A stretch of DNA of 44,003 nucleotides, from IMG/VR virus record IMGVR_UViG_3300034072_000464, positions 1 through 44,003 of that record; one strand, given 5' to 3'. A program made the translations under genes and the position numbers. Source of the DNA: a virus. The stretch's first letter is position 1. The number at the start of each line of letters is the position of its first letter. Shown piece by piece: positions 1 to 7,225 of the stretch. The notes under the pieces were generated by a model. That model was not told the origin of the DNA and did no database searches. It saw only the letters and a list, made by a program, of their open reading frames with translations.

Positions 1-47
1 AAGCTGACGCTCACAATCGCGGAAGGACCCGCCACATTGGCAGTCAC
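1..47 (-). CDS. partial ORF running off the left edge
   Basis: A GTG at 47 begins a frame that stays open for 15 codons to the window edge. It follows the end of the RusA gene by 26 nt, and a GGAG lies just upstream. Only the N-terminus (MTANVAGPSAIVSVS) is visible, so no function can be given. By position it would be the next gene of the leftward early operon, before the terminase genes if the genome is circular. The start is weakly supported because the ribosome site spacing is short. Confidence 0.25.
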   Translation of the reverse strand, partial: MTANVAGPSAIVSVS

Positions 48-73
48 CACTCCGGCGGTGCTCTTCCTGCGCC

Positions 74-484
74 TCACGCTGCCCCCACTGTCTCAATCAC
101 CACGTGCGTACCCGCGTGCTCGTTGTACGCCTTCATCGCAAGCAGCGTGCTCACGTTCGTGTCATCGCCAATCACTGGCTGCAACGCATCGAGCACGGCC
201 TTGGCAATGTTGTCTACGTCTGGCCTTGGCAGCTTGGGCGCAGTCGCTTTGACGCCACGCTTTGTCATGTGAGACTTTGGGCGAGAGAAAAAGGCGACGA
301 CTGTGACCGCAATCGGGTCATCGCTTGGCGTCACGCCGGCTTCACGTGCGGCGGCCTCGAGCTGCTTGCGATAGGCGTGAACCGGGTGCTTTGCTGGCAC
401 ATAAGCCCGAGCGAACCCGCCACGTGACGATACGCGGGCCCGCGGTTGCGGCACTGGGTCGCCTAGCACGATGAACTCGGTCAC
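74..484 (-). CDS. rusA: RusA-family Holliday junction resolvase
   Basis: A 136-residue protein that should cut Holliday junctions made during phage recombination and replication, as RusA-family endonucleases do. The central stretch PRPDVDNIAKAVLDAL, followed by IGDDTNV, is the family signature: its aspartates form the metal-binding active site of the RusA dimer. The length matches the family's usual 120-140 residues. The start is GTG at 484, sharing its G with the TAG stop of the small upstream ORF. A longer reading from 652 is the shadow of neighbouring genes. It is last in the early recombination/replication operon, which also carries a Sak4-like recombinase and an SSB-like protein. Confidence 0.9.
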   Translation of the reverse strand: MTEFIVLGDPVPQPRARVSSRGGFARAYVPAKHPVHAYRKQLEAAAREAGVTPSDDPIAVTVVAFFSRPKSHMTKRGVKATAPKLPRPDVDNIAKAVLDALQPVIGDDTNVSTLLAMKAYNEHAGTHVVIETVGAA

Positions 485-606
485 TAGTCGCCCTCCTGGT
501 CCAACAACCGCGCCGTCAGCTCGGCAATCTGCGCCTGCATCTTGGCAACCTCGGCCAGCAGCTTTTCGATCTCGGCACGGTGCAGGCTTCGCTCGTAGTC
601 GGTCAT
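484..606 (-). CDS. 40-residue coiled-coil small protein
   Basis: A 40-residue ORF starting at ATG 606. Its ATGA overlaps the stop of the replication gene, and its own TAG shares a base with the GTG start of rusA. This double overlap strongly suggests real, translationally coupled expression. The sequence is one long amphipathic helix with regular leucine, isoleucine and alanine spacing (IEKLLAEVAKMQAQIAELTA), typical of a short coiled coil. No family is recognised. It could be an accessory to either flanking gene, or simply a translation-coupling peptide. Confidence 0.6.
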   Translation of the reverse strand: MTDYERSLHRAEIEKLLAEVAKMQAQIAELTARLLDQEGD

Positions 607-1448
607 GACGCCTCCTGTAACGCGGCCAACGCCTTGGCCTTGGTCGCCTCAAACCTCGCTAGGTCGTCGCCACGCCATTCTCGCGGCGGCGCCGGCTCAT
701 CGATGCCCCGTGTCGCCGGCCGGCCGGCCTTGCCGGCCTTGCCGTTGTCGTACTGGCCACCCAGCACGTTAGTGACGAACCCGTCGCCCATGAACTGCGG
801 CAGCGTCACCGGGGTCTCGAAGTAGCGGCAGCCCGCAAGCCTCGGGATCGCCTCTAGGGCCGCCTTGAGCCATTCCGGATCATCTGCCACGCCTTCCCGG
901 CCCTTGGGCGGCGTGTGCGGCTTCCAGGGCCGCCCGTGGCCCTTGTTCCAGGCCGCCCGCAGGGCATCGAACTGCGCAGCATCTCGCGGAGGAGGAGGAT
1001 CTTCTTCTCTATCTAATCTCCTCTCCTCTGGTGCGCCGAAAGCGCACGGGTGCGTGCGCTTTTTGCGCACGGGCGCGTGCGCCGCCGGCTCCGGGTGTTT
1101 TTCCCGGCTTTCTGCGGCTCGATTGCGGGCGGCAGCTCGCTCCTTGGCAGATTGAGAGAACCGGCGATCCCAGCCAGAGACAGCAACGGTTCCATCCTGC
1201 TCGTCGAACTTCAGCCACCCGACAGACTCGACAGCCTGCCAGAAATCGATCGTTCCGCCGCAGACACGACATAGCCGAGGGGGGGTCATTTTGGCCCGGC
1301 CGTCTTCGCAGTGCAGGCTGGCCCAGCCCCACAAGCGAAACAGCCGAAACACCACGACCTCGACAGGCTCGCCCGTCAGGTCAATCAGTTCTTGGACCTC
1401 GGGCTTATCAGGCAGCCCGATGTCGAGTGCTAGCCATTCACCGGCCAT
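603..1448 (-). CDS. putative phage replication initiator / replisome organiser
   Basis: A 281-residue protein. Residues 1-100 (MAGEWLALDIGLPDKPEVQELIDLTG, then VVVFRLFRLWGWA and VGWLKFDE) look like the N-terminal winged-helix domain of phage replisome-organiser proteins, in which a small folded domain reads DNA and a flexible tail contacts host replication proteins. A basic, Ala/Arg/Glu-rich linker follows (about 100-150). A C-terminal region with PEWLKAALEAIPRL and LPQFMGDGFV resembles other phage primosome-like proteins. The ATG at 1448 has a strong GGAGG. It lies between a nuclease-like gene and the small coiled-coil/rusA pair. No helicase motif is present, so loading of a host helicase is inferred. 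Confidence 0.6.
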   Translation of the reverse strand: MAGEWLALDIGLPDKPEVQELIDLTGEPVEVVVFRLFRLWGWASLHCEDGRAKMTPPRLCRVCGGTIDFWQAVESVGWLKFDEQDGTVAVSGWDRRFSQSAKERAAARNRAAESREKHPEPAAHAPVRKKRTHPCAFGAPEERRLDREEDPPPPRDAAQFDALRAAWNKGHGRPWKPHTPPKGREGVADDPEWLKAALEAIPRLAGCRYFETPVTLPQFMGDGFVTNVLGGQYDNGKAGKAGRPATRGIDEPAPPREWRGDDLARFEATKAKALAALQEAS

Positions 1449-2010
1449 TCTGGCCTCCTAAGTTGCCGGCGTACCATTCGGTTATTGCTTCAACAACAAC
1501 GTCGCGAGGCACGAACACGCATTCGCTTTCCCATCGCTGCGATCCGCGTTCGCTCTTCTGCTTGCGCGTGCGGTAGTCAAGCTTCCATTGCTGCCAGTTC
1601 ATGCAAAACACCGCACATAGCGGGAGAAACGGCACAAGGAAAAACCTGCCCGTATCTTTCCATACCCAAAGCACCCACTCGCACACCTTTTCTTTGTCTC
1701 GAGTCCAGCCAATGCTGGAACCAACTACTGACCACGTTTCGAGAGCTAAATCGTCATTGCCAAACGCGATACAGTCCTTCTCCCGCATCTTCACGTCTAC
1801 GCCTACTGATCTGCCGCAAGACAAAGTCGCAATCCAATCAACACCAGTGCGGTCGGTTTCTGCGTCTGTCTCTTTCGCCCACAGGCAGCCAGGCAGTCGC
1901 AGCTTCAGGATTTCGTTAACGTCACACGACTCTATGATGCCCTTGGAAGCAACAAGCTTTTGGCCAAAGGAATACACGTTCTCTTGCCAGTGATCTGTAA
2001 AGGAAATCAT
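1438..2010 (-). CDS. unknown protein, possible PD-(D/E)XK nuclease-like fold
   Basis: A 190-residue protein starting at ATG 2010, where ATGA overlaps the stop of the ParB-methyltransferase gene. It overlaps the next gene by 11 nt. The stretch TGVDWIATLSCGRSVGVDVKMRE has an acidic residue followed about 13 residues later by V-D-V-K, the spacing seen in restriction-endonuclease-like folds. The C-terminal half is rich in Trp and basic residues. The nuclease idea rests on this one motif; I do not recognise the family. Its position directly after a DNA adenine methyltransferase makes a restriction-like or DNA-processing role possible. Confidence 0.5.
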   Translation of the reverse strand: MISFTDHWQENVYSFGQKLVASKGIIESCDVNEILKLRLPGCLWAKETDAETDRTGVDWIATLSCGRSVGVDVKMREKDCIAFGNDDLALETWSVVGSSIGWTRDKEKVCEWVLWVWKDTGRFFLVPFLPLCAVFCMNWQQWKLDYRTRKQKSERGSQRWESECVFVPRDVVVEAITEWYAGNLGGQNGR

Positions 2011-3200
2011 TTGCCATTTTCTCCCCAAGTGACCCAGCCCGGGCGACTAGACCGAGAAAACATCTCGATGTAAGGCCCTGGGCTGCAAGACTCAACAAGC
2101 TCAAGAAACGACGGTGGCTTGCTGCTGTGGCCACCGTTACCGCGATCGGCCTCAAAAACGGTGCCAACGTCCTTTCGCTTGAGGGGCTGGCTTCCCTTGA
2201 CGCCGAATAAGACGTGCTCTGTCTGGCCGCGAAAGTAGTTGCCCATCCCGAAGTGCGGCTTCACCCATGTGATCGCGGTGATGTATCGAAAGCCCCACGC
2301 CTCAAGCAAGCGAAAGCCCTTCGGCAGCGACCTGTTCGTGATCCACAGGTAGATATGGCAGTCATCGTCTGCAAGGCCGCCAACGTCGAGCTGCTCCAGC
2401 TGCTCAATTGACATCGTGCTGTAGTCGGGCCTAGCGCGTCCTAGTTGGTCTTGGTCGCCTTCGTCGCCCCAGTCCCAAGGCGGGTCGATCACGATGGTGG
2501 CGAACTTGGCATCCGCCACTGCGGCAGCCTGGTCCGGCTCAGGCACGGCGGCGATCTTCTTCCGGTTCTCTTCGCGGCGGGCCTCGCGGGCGGCCTCCTT
2601 GTCCGCCCTGCGGACCTGCCGGTAGGCGGTGGATATGCCGATGTCGCCGGCCTTAGCCTGCTCCCAAAGGTCGGGGCGCTTTTCTCGGACCTGCTCCGCC
2701 ATCGCCACCTGGCCGACCGATGTCTTGGCTGCCTTGGCGATCTCCTTACGCGTGTCCACCGGCTCAGAAAAGGTTTTGTCACTTGGTGACACAACCTTTT
2801 TGTTTCCGCGGCCAGTCTTTTTGCCTTCCTCGACCTTTTTGGCCTTGCCGATAGACAACAGGTCGGCCTTGTTGGCTAGTTCTATTTCGATTCGCCAAGC
2901 AGGCGTTAGGTTTCGCCGTCCGCCTTGGTTTTCTCGCATCCAAATGCGTGCCTCCGCCTTGGATGCAAACTTCTTTTCGACCACGTCAAACGGCAGGCCC
3001 AAGCGGGTGCATATCTCGTAGCGGTTGTGGCCATCGACCAACGTCATCTTTCCCTTACACGGCCAGACAACGAGCGGGTCGCGTGCGCCGCCGTGATCGA
3101 CGATCAACTGCTCAAGCTTTTCGCGCTCGTCAGCTGCCAGCTCAGGAAGGAGGCTGGCAAACTCTGCGTCAATTTCGATGTCTTCAAAAACCTGCGGCAT
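2007..3200 (-). CDS. ParB-like / MT-A70 N6-adenine methyltransferase fusion
   Basis: A 397-residue two-domain protein. Residues 1-100 form a ParB/Srx-like domain (LVVWPCKGKMTLVDGHNRYE, with the diagnostic V-D-G-H-N-R). Residues 100-220 are helical and basic and may be a KorB/ParB-like DNA-binding section. Residues 225-397 are an MT-A70-family adenine methyltransferase with catalytic DPPW at 239-242, then ITWVKPHFGMGNYFRGQTEHVLFG and a C-terminal PYIEMFSR. The family transfers methyl from SAM to N6 of adenine in DNA. The start is ATG 3200 with an ideal AAGGAGG; upstream Met/Leu codons have no such site. It likely protects phage DNA or marks replication sites. The fusion is known in phages. Confidence 0.9.
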   Translation of the reverse strand: MPQVFEDIEIDAEFASLLPELAADEREKLEQLIVDHGGARDPLVVWPCKGKMTLVDGHNRYEICTRLGLPFDVVEKKFASKAEARIWMRENQGGRRNLTPAWRIEIELANKADLLSIGKAKKVEEGKKTGRGNKKVVSPSDKTFSEPVDTRKEIAKAAKTSVGQVAMAEQVREKRPDLWEQAKAGDIGISTAYRQVRRADKEAAREARREENRKKIAAVPEPDQAAAVADAKFATIVIDPPWDWGDEGDQDQLGRARPDYSTMSIEQLEQLDVGGLADDDCHIYLWITNRSLPKGFRLLEAWGFRYITAITWVKPHFGMGNYFRGQTEHVLFGVKGSQPLKRKDVGTVFEADRGNGGHSSKPPSFLELVESCSPGPYIEMFSRSSRPGWVTWGENGK

Positions 3201-3282
3201 AAATGCCTCCTTGCGTAATAAACTTTCCATTCCGCCCCGCCGCGCTGAAGCGGCGCCGTGCCTATCACGAGGGCGGCTACTG

Positions 3283-3675
3283 CTAAAGCATCCGGAAGAC
3301 AGCAACGTCTCCTTCAGTGTCGGTTAGCTCGCAGTCGTACGATCCGCCTTCTGAAAGGCAGAGCGATGTAAGCAGGCTTTTATCAACCGCAAATCGCACG
3401 GTCGCGTCGCCTGACTTTTTTCCACCTGCGCTAAGACGATTTCCCGTTTCGTCCGCAACGCGACGCAGCGTCCACTTCATGTTGGTGTCGTCAAAAGTTG
3501 CTCGGACAAGATCGCCAACAAGCCACCTCATTCGTTTCATGACCGCACAGTTGACGCGAATCCCAATCGAAAACCGCTCACCCCCCGTTTCTGCCGTCGC
3601 GTAAACACGAAGGTCAGATTTTTCTCTGGGGCCCCTGCCGCCCTTGCTTCGCCTGCAAAACTCAATCACTGCCAT
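3283..3675 (-). CDS. hypothetical protein of the early operon
   Basis: A 130-residue protein with a good AAGGAGA site before ATG 3675. The N-terminus is basic (RRSKGGRGPREKSD), followed by a beta-rich body (DLRVYATAETGG; LVRATFDDTNMKWTLRRV; ATVRFAVDKSLL; YDCELTDTEGDVAVFRML). The pattern of short strands and repeated valine/arginine pairs suggests a small beta-barrel nucleic-acid-binding protein, but no family is recognised. It lies between a winged-helix gene and the methyltransferase gene, separated from the latter by 82 nt that contain a short GC-rich hairpin (around 3238-3255). Confidence 0.65.
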   Translation of the reverse strand: MAVIEFCRRSKGGRGPREKSDLRVYATAETGGERFSIGIRVNCAVMKRMRWLVGDLVRATFDDTNMKWTLRRVADETGNRLSAGGKKSGDATVRFAVDKSLLTSLCLSEGGSYDCELTDTEGDVAVFRML

Positions 3676-3727
3676 TTCTTGTCTCCTTTGCTTTTACGTG
3701 ACAGGTCACCAATCCTCGGCCGCACGT

Positions 3728-4060
3728 CTACGCAGACGCCGCCGTTGCTTGCCAAACATTCGCCTTACGCCCGCTCGCCGTCGCCCTGGTCCCACTCAAC
3801 CGGATCATGCCGATCTTCTGTAGCTCGATCCGCCGGGGCCTCTCTGTGTTCGCATTCATCGCCAGCGCCGCCGCGATCTCCTCGTCGGTGGCACCGTCGG
3901 GTCGTGAACGCAGGTAGCGGTAGATCCGCAGCCGGTCGCCGGTGAGCTTGGCCGGCGTCAGCGACGCTGCAACGGCGCGGCTCGTCTCGCTGTGACGCTG
4001 TGCCGGGGGGGGCATAAACAGCGGCAGCACGGCCTCGGCCTGTGGGCAGTAGTCGCTCAT
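3728..4060 (-). CDS. winged-helix DNA-binding protein
   Basis: A 110-residue protein with an AAGGAGG site before ATG 4060. Residues 40-90 (DRLRIYRYLRSRPDGATDEEIAAALAMNANTERPRRIELQKIGMIRLSG) read as a winged helix-turn-helix: a first helix, a DEEIAAAL helix, a recognition helix with basic residues, and a beta wing with the G-x-x-R-x-T that ends these domains. Such small phage proteins act as transcriptional regulators or replication accessories. It sits in the middle of the early operon, so an internal regulatory role is possible. Its target cannot be read from the sequence. Confidence 0.7.
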   Translation of the reverse strand: MSDYCPQAEAVLPLFMPPPAQRHSETSRAVAASLTPAKLTGDRLRIYRYLRSRPDGATDEEIAAALAMNANTERPRRIELQKIGMIRLSGTRATASGRKANVWQATAASA

Positions 4061-4087
4061 GATTCAAACCTCCTTGTATTGGCCCTG

Positions 4088-4228
4088 TCACGCCGGGCCG
4101 GCGGTCTCGTCACCATCGGTGGTAAGGTGCCGTGGCCGAGACTGCGGGTGTTTGACCGACCGCCCGCTGCGGTGCCCGTAGCCGCCGATGTCCGGCAGCG
4201 GCCGCCAGGGCTGGCGTGTGTCAATCAC
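4088..4228 (-). CDS. possible 46-residue small protein
   Basis: A GTG at 4228 overlaps the stop region of the upstream gene (AGTGATTGA) and opens a 46-codon frame that fills the otherwise empty 160 nt before the winged-helix gene. GGAGG lies three bases upstream, closer than usual. The peptide is basic and rich in Arg, Pro and Gly (TRQPWRPLPDIGGYGHRSGR). The coupling-type start and the dense packing of the operon favour it; unremarkable composition and tight spacing count against it. Confidence 0.35.
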   Translation of the reverse strand: MIDTRQPWRPLPDIGGYGHRSGRSVKHPQSRPRHLTTDGDETAGPA

Positions 4229-4481
4229 TGGCCTCCGCTGGTGGGCGTGGGTCGTGAATCTTTTCTTTAACGTTCATTCCAAGTCGCTCACGCAGTTCGT
4301 GAATCTCAGACATCAGCTGACGCCTCTCGCGCCAGTTTGCGGCGTTTTCGTGACCCTGCCGTGCCACCCACGCCGCCATCTGCGGACGATGCAGCCGCCG
4401 CAGCTCGGCGACGATGTCATCGGTGCAGCGGAACGTGTCATCCGGCGTCTCTCGCACCGGCGGGTGTGCGTATCTGCTCAT
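4221..4481 (-). CDS. hypothetical protein
   Basis: An 86-residue protein starting at ATG 4481, whose ATGA overlaps the stop of the previous gene; GGAGGTGG precedes it. It is mostly helical and charged (DDIVAELRRLHRPQMAAWVARQGHENAANWRERRQLMSEIHELRERLG), with a probable C-terminal coiled-coil segment at about residues 45-70. No family is recognised. Its tight coupling to the neighbours around the SSB-like gene suggests a replication or recombination accessory. Confidence 0.65.
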   Translation of the reverse strand: MSRYAHPPVRETPDDTFRCTDDIVAELRRLHRPQMAAWVARQGHENAANWRERRQLMSEIHELRERLGMNVKEKIHDPRPPAEASD

Positions 4482-4765
4482 GTCGCCACCACCTCCTTCG
4501 CCCGCTTGAGCGCCGCCTCGTCTCGCAGCTTCTCGGCTTGGCGTAGCAGCTGCTCGCCGCGGCTAACGATCTCGGCCGCCATCGCCTCCATCGCGTCGGC
4601 CTCGGTCGCGTGCCACTCGTCACGCTCGTCGACGTAGACCTTCTGGCCGACCTTCACCATCTCGACGCCGTTTAGCGTCACCACTTCGGCAAACCGCATG
4701 TACCAGCTGAGCCCGTCTCGAGCGTTAACCGTGCTGGTCGTCTCGCACTTGTAGACACGTGCCAT
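4478..4765 (-). CDS. hypothetical protein
   Basis: A 95-residue protein. The start is ATG 4765 with TAGGAGG eight bases upstream; the longer reading from 4888 is an upstream shadow. The first half is beta-rich (RVYKCETTSTVNARDGLSWYMRFAEVVTLNGVEMVKVGQKVYVDE), the second half is a long charged helix (ATEADAMEAMAAEIVSRGEQLLRQAEKLRDEAALKRAKEVV). I know no named family. It starts 10 nt after the stop of the SSB-like gene and shares an ATGA with the next gene, so it belongs to the same transcript. Confidence 0.7.
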   Translation of the reverse strand: MARVYKCETTSTVNARDGLSWYMRFAEVVTLNGVEMVKVGQKVYVDERDEWHATEADAMEAMAAEIVSRGEQLLRQAEKLRDEAALKRAKEVVAT

Positions 4766-4775
4766 GTCGCACCTC

Positions 4776-5261
4776 CTAGAACGGAATGTCATCGGGAAAC
4801 TGATCCTCGACCGGCTCCTTCGCCGGCTTCGCTGGCCTCGCCGGCAGATCGGGCAGCGGCTTTTTGTCGCCGTGGAACCGCTCCACACGCACGTATTCCT
4901 TGCCGCTCTTGCCGATGCCGACCACGGTCTCGATCGAGACCCACTTGCCCTTCAGCTGGTCTTCATCCCACGGGTCGGGCGGCGTCGGCCTGGCTACGCC
5001 GGCCGAACGGCAGACCGCCTCGATCTTGGCCCGCCGGTCGACGGGCACGCTCTCCCAAACCCGCTTGTAGCCAGCAACGTCGATGCCAAGCAGGATGTAC
5101 GTGCCCTCGGCGTTAAGTTGGTTCTCGGCCCACTTCGCCGTCTTGATCGCCACGTAGTTGATCTCGCCAGCGTGGCGTCCGTCCGGCACCATCGGCAGAT
5201 CGGCCTGCGCCGGCTTCTCGCCGTTGCTCTCGTCAGTCGTCCAGGAATCAAACGTCAGCAT
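4776..5261 (-). CDS. SSB-like / phage single-strand-binding accessory protein
   Basis: A 161-residue protein starting at ATG 5261 (GGAGGTG upstream). The body holds beta-strand stretches (AGEINYVAIKTAKWAENQ; GTYILLGIDVAGYKRVWESVP; KGKWVSIETVVG; EYVRVERFHG). A Pro/Lys/Ala linker follows, then a final acidic tip DDIPF, which copies the DDxPF tail by which bacterial SSB proteins dock partner enzymes. It lies just downstream of a Sak4-like recombinase, as SSB-like proteins often do in phages. The tail is direct evidence; the OB-fold of the body is inferred from strand pattern and context. Confidence 0.65.
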   Translation of the reverse strand: MLTFDSWTTDESNGEKPAQADLPMVPDGRHAGEINYVAIKTAKWAENQLNAEGTYILLGIDVAGYKRVWESVPVDRRAKIEAVCRSAGVARPTPPDPWDEDQLKGKWVSIETVVGIGKSGKEYVRVERFHGDKKPLPDLPARPAKPAKEPVEDQFPDDIPF

Positions 5262-5463
5262 CGCTCTGCACCTCCGGTCTGTGGTTCTCGCCAATCCTGG
5301 CCACCGGTCCGCCGGCGCCGTTTCTCAACTCGTCGATCTCGGTGAGCGCCTGCCGATAGTGCAGGTCGCCCGTGCGGTAGGCGTCGATGACTCGGCCGAT
5401 CTTCTCGACCACCTCGGTCATCCGCTTTTTCGCCGTCCACGGCGGCTCGTCATGCCACGGCAT
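5248..5463 (-). CDS. small hypothetical protein between recombinase and SSB-like genes
   Basis: A 71-residue protein with an AGGAGG before ATG 5463. It overlaps both neighbours by 14 nt. Apart from the Trp-rich N-terminus (MPWHDEPPWTAKK), it is one charged helical region (MTEVVEKIGRVIDAYRTGDLHYRQALTEIDELRNG). No family is recognised. Its strict sandwiching between the recombinase and the SSB-like gene suggests a mediator or regulator of strand annealing, but nothing in its sequence proves this. Confidence 0.65.
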   Translation of the reverse strand: MPWHDEPPWTAKKRMTEVVEKIGRVIDAYRTGDLHYRQALTEIDELRNGAGGPVARIGENHRPEVQSDADV

Positions 5464-6367
5464 TGGCGGCCTCCTGGCCGGCGTCGACCGGCTCGATCTG
5501 GTCGTGGCGGGCGTTGACCTCGTCGGTCAGCTTCGACCACTGGTCGGTCTCGATCGTGCCCACGCTGAGTAGCTGGTCGATGCGATCGGTGATGGCCCCC
5601 AGCTTCTTGACCGTCGTCGCCGCCGCGATCGTGTCGCGGATCTTCTGCAGCAGCGGCGAGGCCTGGGGCGCCACCGCCTTGCCGCCGGCCAGCCATTCGG
5701 ACAGCTGCTTGCCGGTCTTCTCGGTGATCGGCTTCGGGTCGCCGGTGAAAAGGCCGGTGCGGTCCTTGCTCACGGTCGCATAGTGGCCGTCGTGGATGAT
5801 GTCGAGCACGCATGTGAACTCGTATTCCAGCCCGTCGCGGGCTTCGAGCTTCATGCCCAGCTTCGTCACCTTCTTGCGGCCGCCATCGTCGACCTGGGCA
5901 GTCTCGGTCTTGCTGCGGCCGGTGCAGATCACGTGGGCCGACGATCGAAGGATGGCGTCGACAAACGCACGCCACCGGGGGGTGATTTCCGAAAAGGCCG
6001 ACCACGTGTTGCCGCGGAACTTCGCCTTCGCAATATCGTCGACAAGCTCAAGGCAGCCGCCCTTGCCGCTCCAGCAATGCGTCACGCTGTCGATGACGAT
6101 CACGTCATAGCCGGCCTCTTCGCAGGCGTGAATCGCCTCGATGTACCGCTCAGGCGTGAATGGCGGCTTGAGATCGACTACGTCGAACTCGTGCAGCTGG
6201 TCGTACAGATCGCTGCTGCCCTCCTCGGTGTCGATGACCACCGTCCTGCCGCCCAAGCCCTTGGCCAGCAGCAGCCCGGAATAGGTCTTGCCGCCGCCGC
6301 TCGGGCTCGTCAGCAACAGTCGCAGCTTGGTGGCCGATCGCTTGGCCTTACGAATCGAGATTCCCAT
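5450..6367 (-). CDS. Sak4-like RecA-fold recombinase ATPase
   Basis: A 305-residue AAA_24/Sak4-type protein of the RecA superfamily that promotes single-strand annealing or strand exchange in phages. Walker A is SPSGGGKT (21-28). Walker B is VIVIDS (89-94), followed by VTHCW. A strand ending in HVICTGRSK fits the sensor-like RecA core, and LEARDGLEYEFTCVLDI is the usual late core element. Residues 230-305 form a helical C-terminal extension (LLQKIRDTIAAATTVKKLGAITDRIDQLL). The ATG at 6367 lies inside the end of csrA (20-nt overlap). With the SSB-like protein and RusA it gives a complete recombination set. Confidence 0.88.
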   Translation of the reverse strand: MGISIRKAKRSATKLRLLLTSPSGGGKTYSGLLLAKGLGGRTVVIDTEEGSSDLYDQLHEFDVVDLKPPFTPERYIEAIHACEEAGYDVIVIDSVTHCWSGKGGCLELVDDIAKAKFRGNTWSAFSEITPRWRAFVDAILRSSAHVICTGRSKTETAQVDDGGRKKVTKLGMKLEARDGLEYEFTCVLDIIHDGHYATVSKDRTGLFTGDPKPITEKTGKQLSEWLAGGKAVAPQASPLLQKIRDTIAAATTVKKLGAITDRIDQLLSVGTIETDQWSKLTDEVNARHDQIEPVDAGQEAANAVA

Positions 6368-6584
6368 CGCGTGTTTCCTCCTTCTCCTTGCGCTTCACAC
6401 TCCGCCACACCTCATGGCGGTACACATCGACCTCGTCGGGGCAGTCGATGCCGAGCTTCACGCGGTCGCCCTCGATCGCGATCACCACGATCTCGATCTG
6501 GTCGTCAAGCCAATCCTTGACCGCGGCGATACCGCGACCGGGCAAGACCAGCGACTCAGATTCCTTCCGTGAAAGGCAAAGCAT
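6348..6584 (-). CDS. csrA: CsrA/RsmA-family RNA-binding translational regulator
   Basis: A 78-residue protein matching CsrA along its length: MLCLSRKESESLVLP at the N-terminus (cellular CsrA: ML-L-T/S-R), the central strand VVIAIEGDRVKLGID, and the conserved PDEVDVYRHEVW, which contains the RNA-contacting arginine of the family's V-x-R-x-E-I segment. A charged C-terminal tail follows. CsrA dimers bind GGA motifs in mRNA leaders and block or stabilise translation. Nearly every gene in this phage has a GGA-containing ribosome site, so it could act on phage or host messages. It is the third to fifth gene of the early operon, just before the recombinase, with GGAG upstream of ATG 6584. Confidence 0.92.
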   Translation of the reverse strand: MLCLSRKESESLVLPGRGIAAVKDWLDDQIEIVVIAIEGDRVKLGIDCPDEVDVYRHEVWRSVKRKEKEETRDGNLDS

Positions 6585-6683
6585 CGACTACTCCGTGTCA
6601 TTGACCGGCCGCTCGCAATCCCTTGGTCGCGGCCGGTAGAAACCATCCGTGGCGGCCGACGATCCGTCGCCGGCACCGCTCCG

Positions 6684-6977
6684 TCACTTGTCTGCAGATA
6701 CCGGCTCGGCCGACGACTCAAACCAGCAGTCGGCCAGTACGTGTTCGTCGGCCTTGAGCACCAACGCGTCGATCGCCGCATAGGCGGTTCGCAGCGTCGA
6801 GTAGGCCCGCGTCAACTCTTGCCGCAGCCGCACGGCGTCGGCCTTGTGTTCGTCGAGCACGATCCGGTGGGCATCGATCGCTGCCGATCGTGCCGCCTTC
6901 AGGTCTGCGACCTCCTCTTGCAGCCGCAAAATCTCGCGATTGGCCGCAGCCAAGGCACGTGTGTTAAAGATGTCCAT
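6684..6977 (-). CDS. coiled-coil hypothetical protein
   Basis: A 97-residue protein starting at ATG 6977 with AGGAG upstream. It is almost wholly helical, with a long heptad-like run (ALAAANREILRLQEEVADLK, then DEHKADAVRLRQELTRAYSTLRTAYAAIDALVL). A short non-helical end carries a single cysteine and tryptophan. A structural coiled coil is the only thing the sequence supports. A possible 29-codon GTG ORF between it and csrA was considered and not kept. Confidence 0.65.
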   Translation of the reverse strand: MDIFNTRALAAANREILRLQEEVADLKAARSAAIDAHRIVLDEHKADAVRLRQELTRAYSTLRTAYAAIDALVLKADEHVLADCWFESSAEPVSADK

Positions 6978-6982
6978 CTGTC

Positions 6983-7225
6983 CTAGCTCCTGGTGGCGTC
7001 CTTATCGATGAAGATGCTCTGGCCGGATTCCGCCCGGCGTCGCATCTCCTCGACCTTTGCAAAGCTCCCTGGCCTCGCCGACGTTGGCGGTGCCGCATCC
7101 ATCACCGCGATGACCTCGCGGCGAATGTCAGTCAGTTCGTCGATCGCCACGCCGAGCGAGTCGTGAAGCAGCGTGGGGTCACCAGCTGCGGCCCGTGCGA
7201 CGTGGAGATTGCCTTCATTACTCAT
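6983..7225 (-). CDS. small hypothetical protein of the early operon
   Basis: An 80-residue protein. The start is ATG 7225, whose ATGA overlaps the stop of the upstream gene; the far longer open frame back to 7906 runs in the wrong frame through that gene and the promoter region and is rejected. Residues 1-45 are helical (PTLLHDSLGVAIDELTDIRREVIAVMD). The C-terminus SFAKVEEMRRRAESGQSIFIDKD looks like a conserved phage motif of unknown role, with a charged helix followed by a short strand. Confidence 0.65.
   Translation of the reverse strand: MSNEGNLHVARAAAGDPTLLHDSLGVAIDELTDIRREVIAVMDAAPPTSARPGSFAKVEEMRRRAESGQSIFIDKDATRS

Noticed and set aside
6598-6687. 29-codon GTG ORF between the coiled-coil gene and csrA
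   Set aside because: It overlaps the upstream stop, but there is no ribosome site and the Arg-rich product is not distinguishable from chance.
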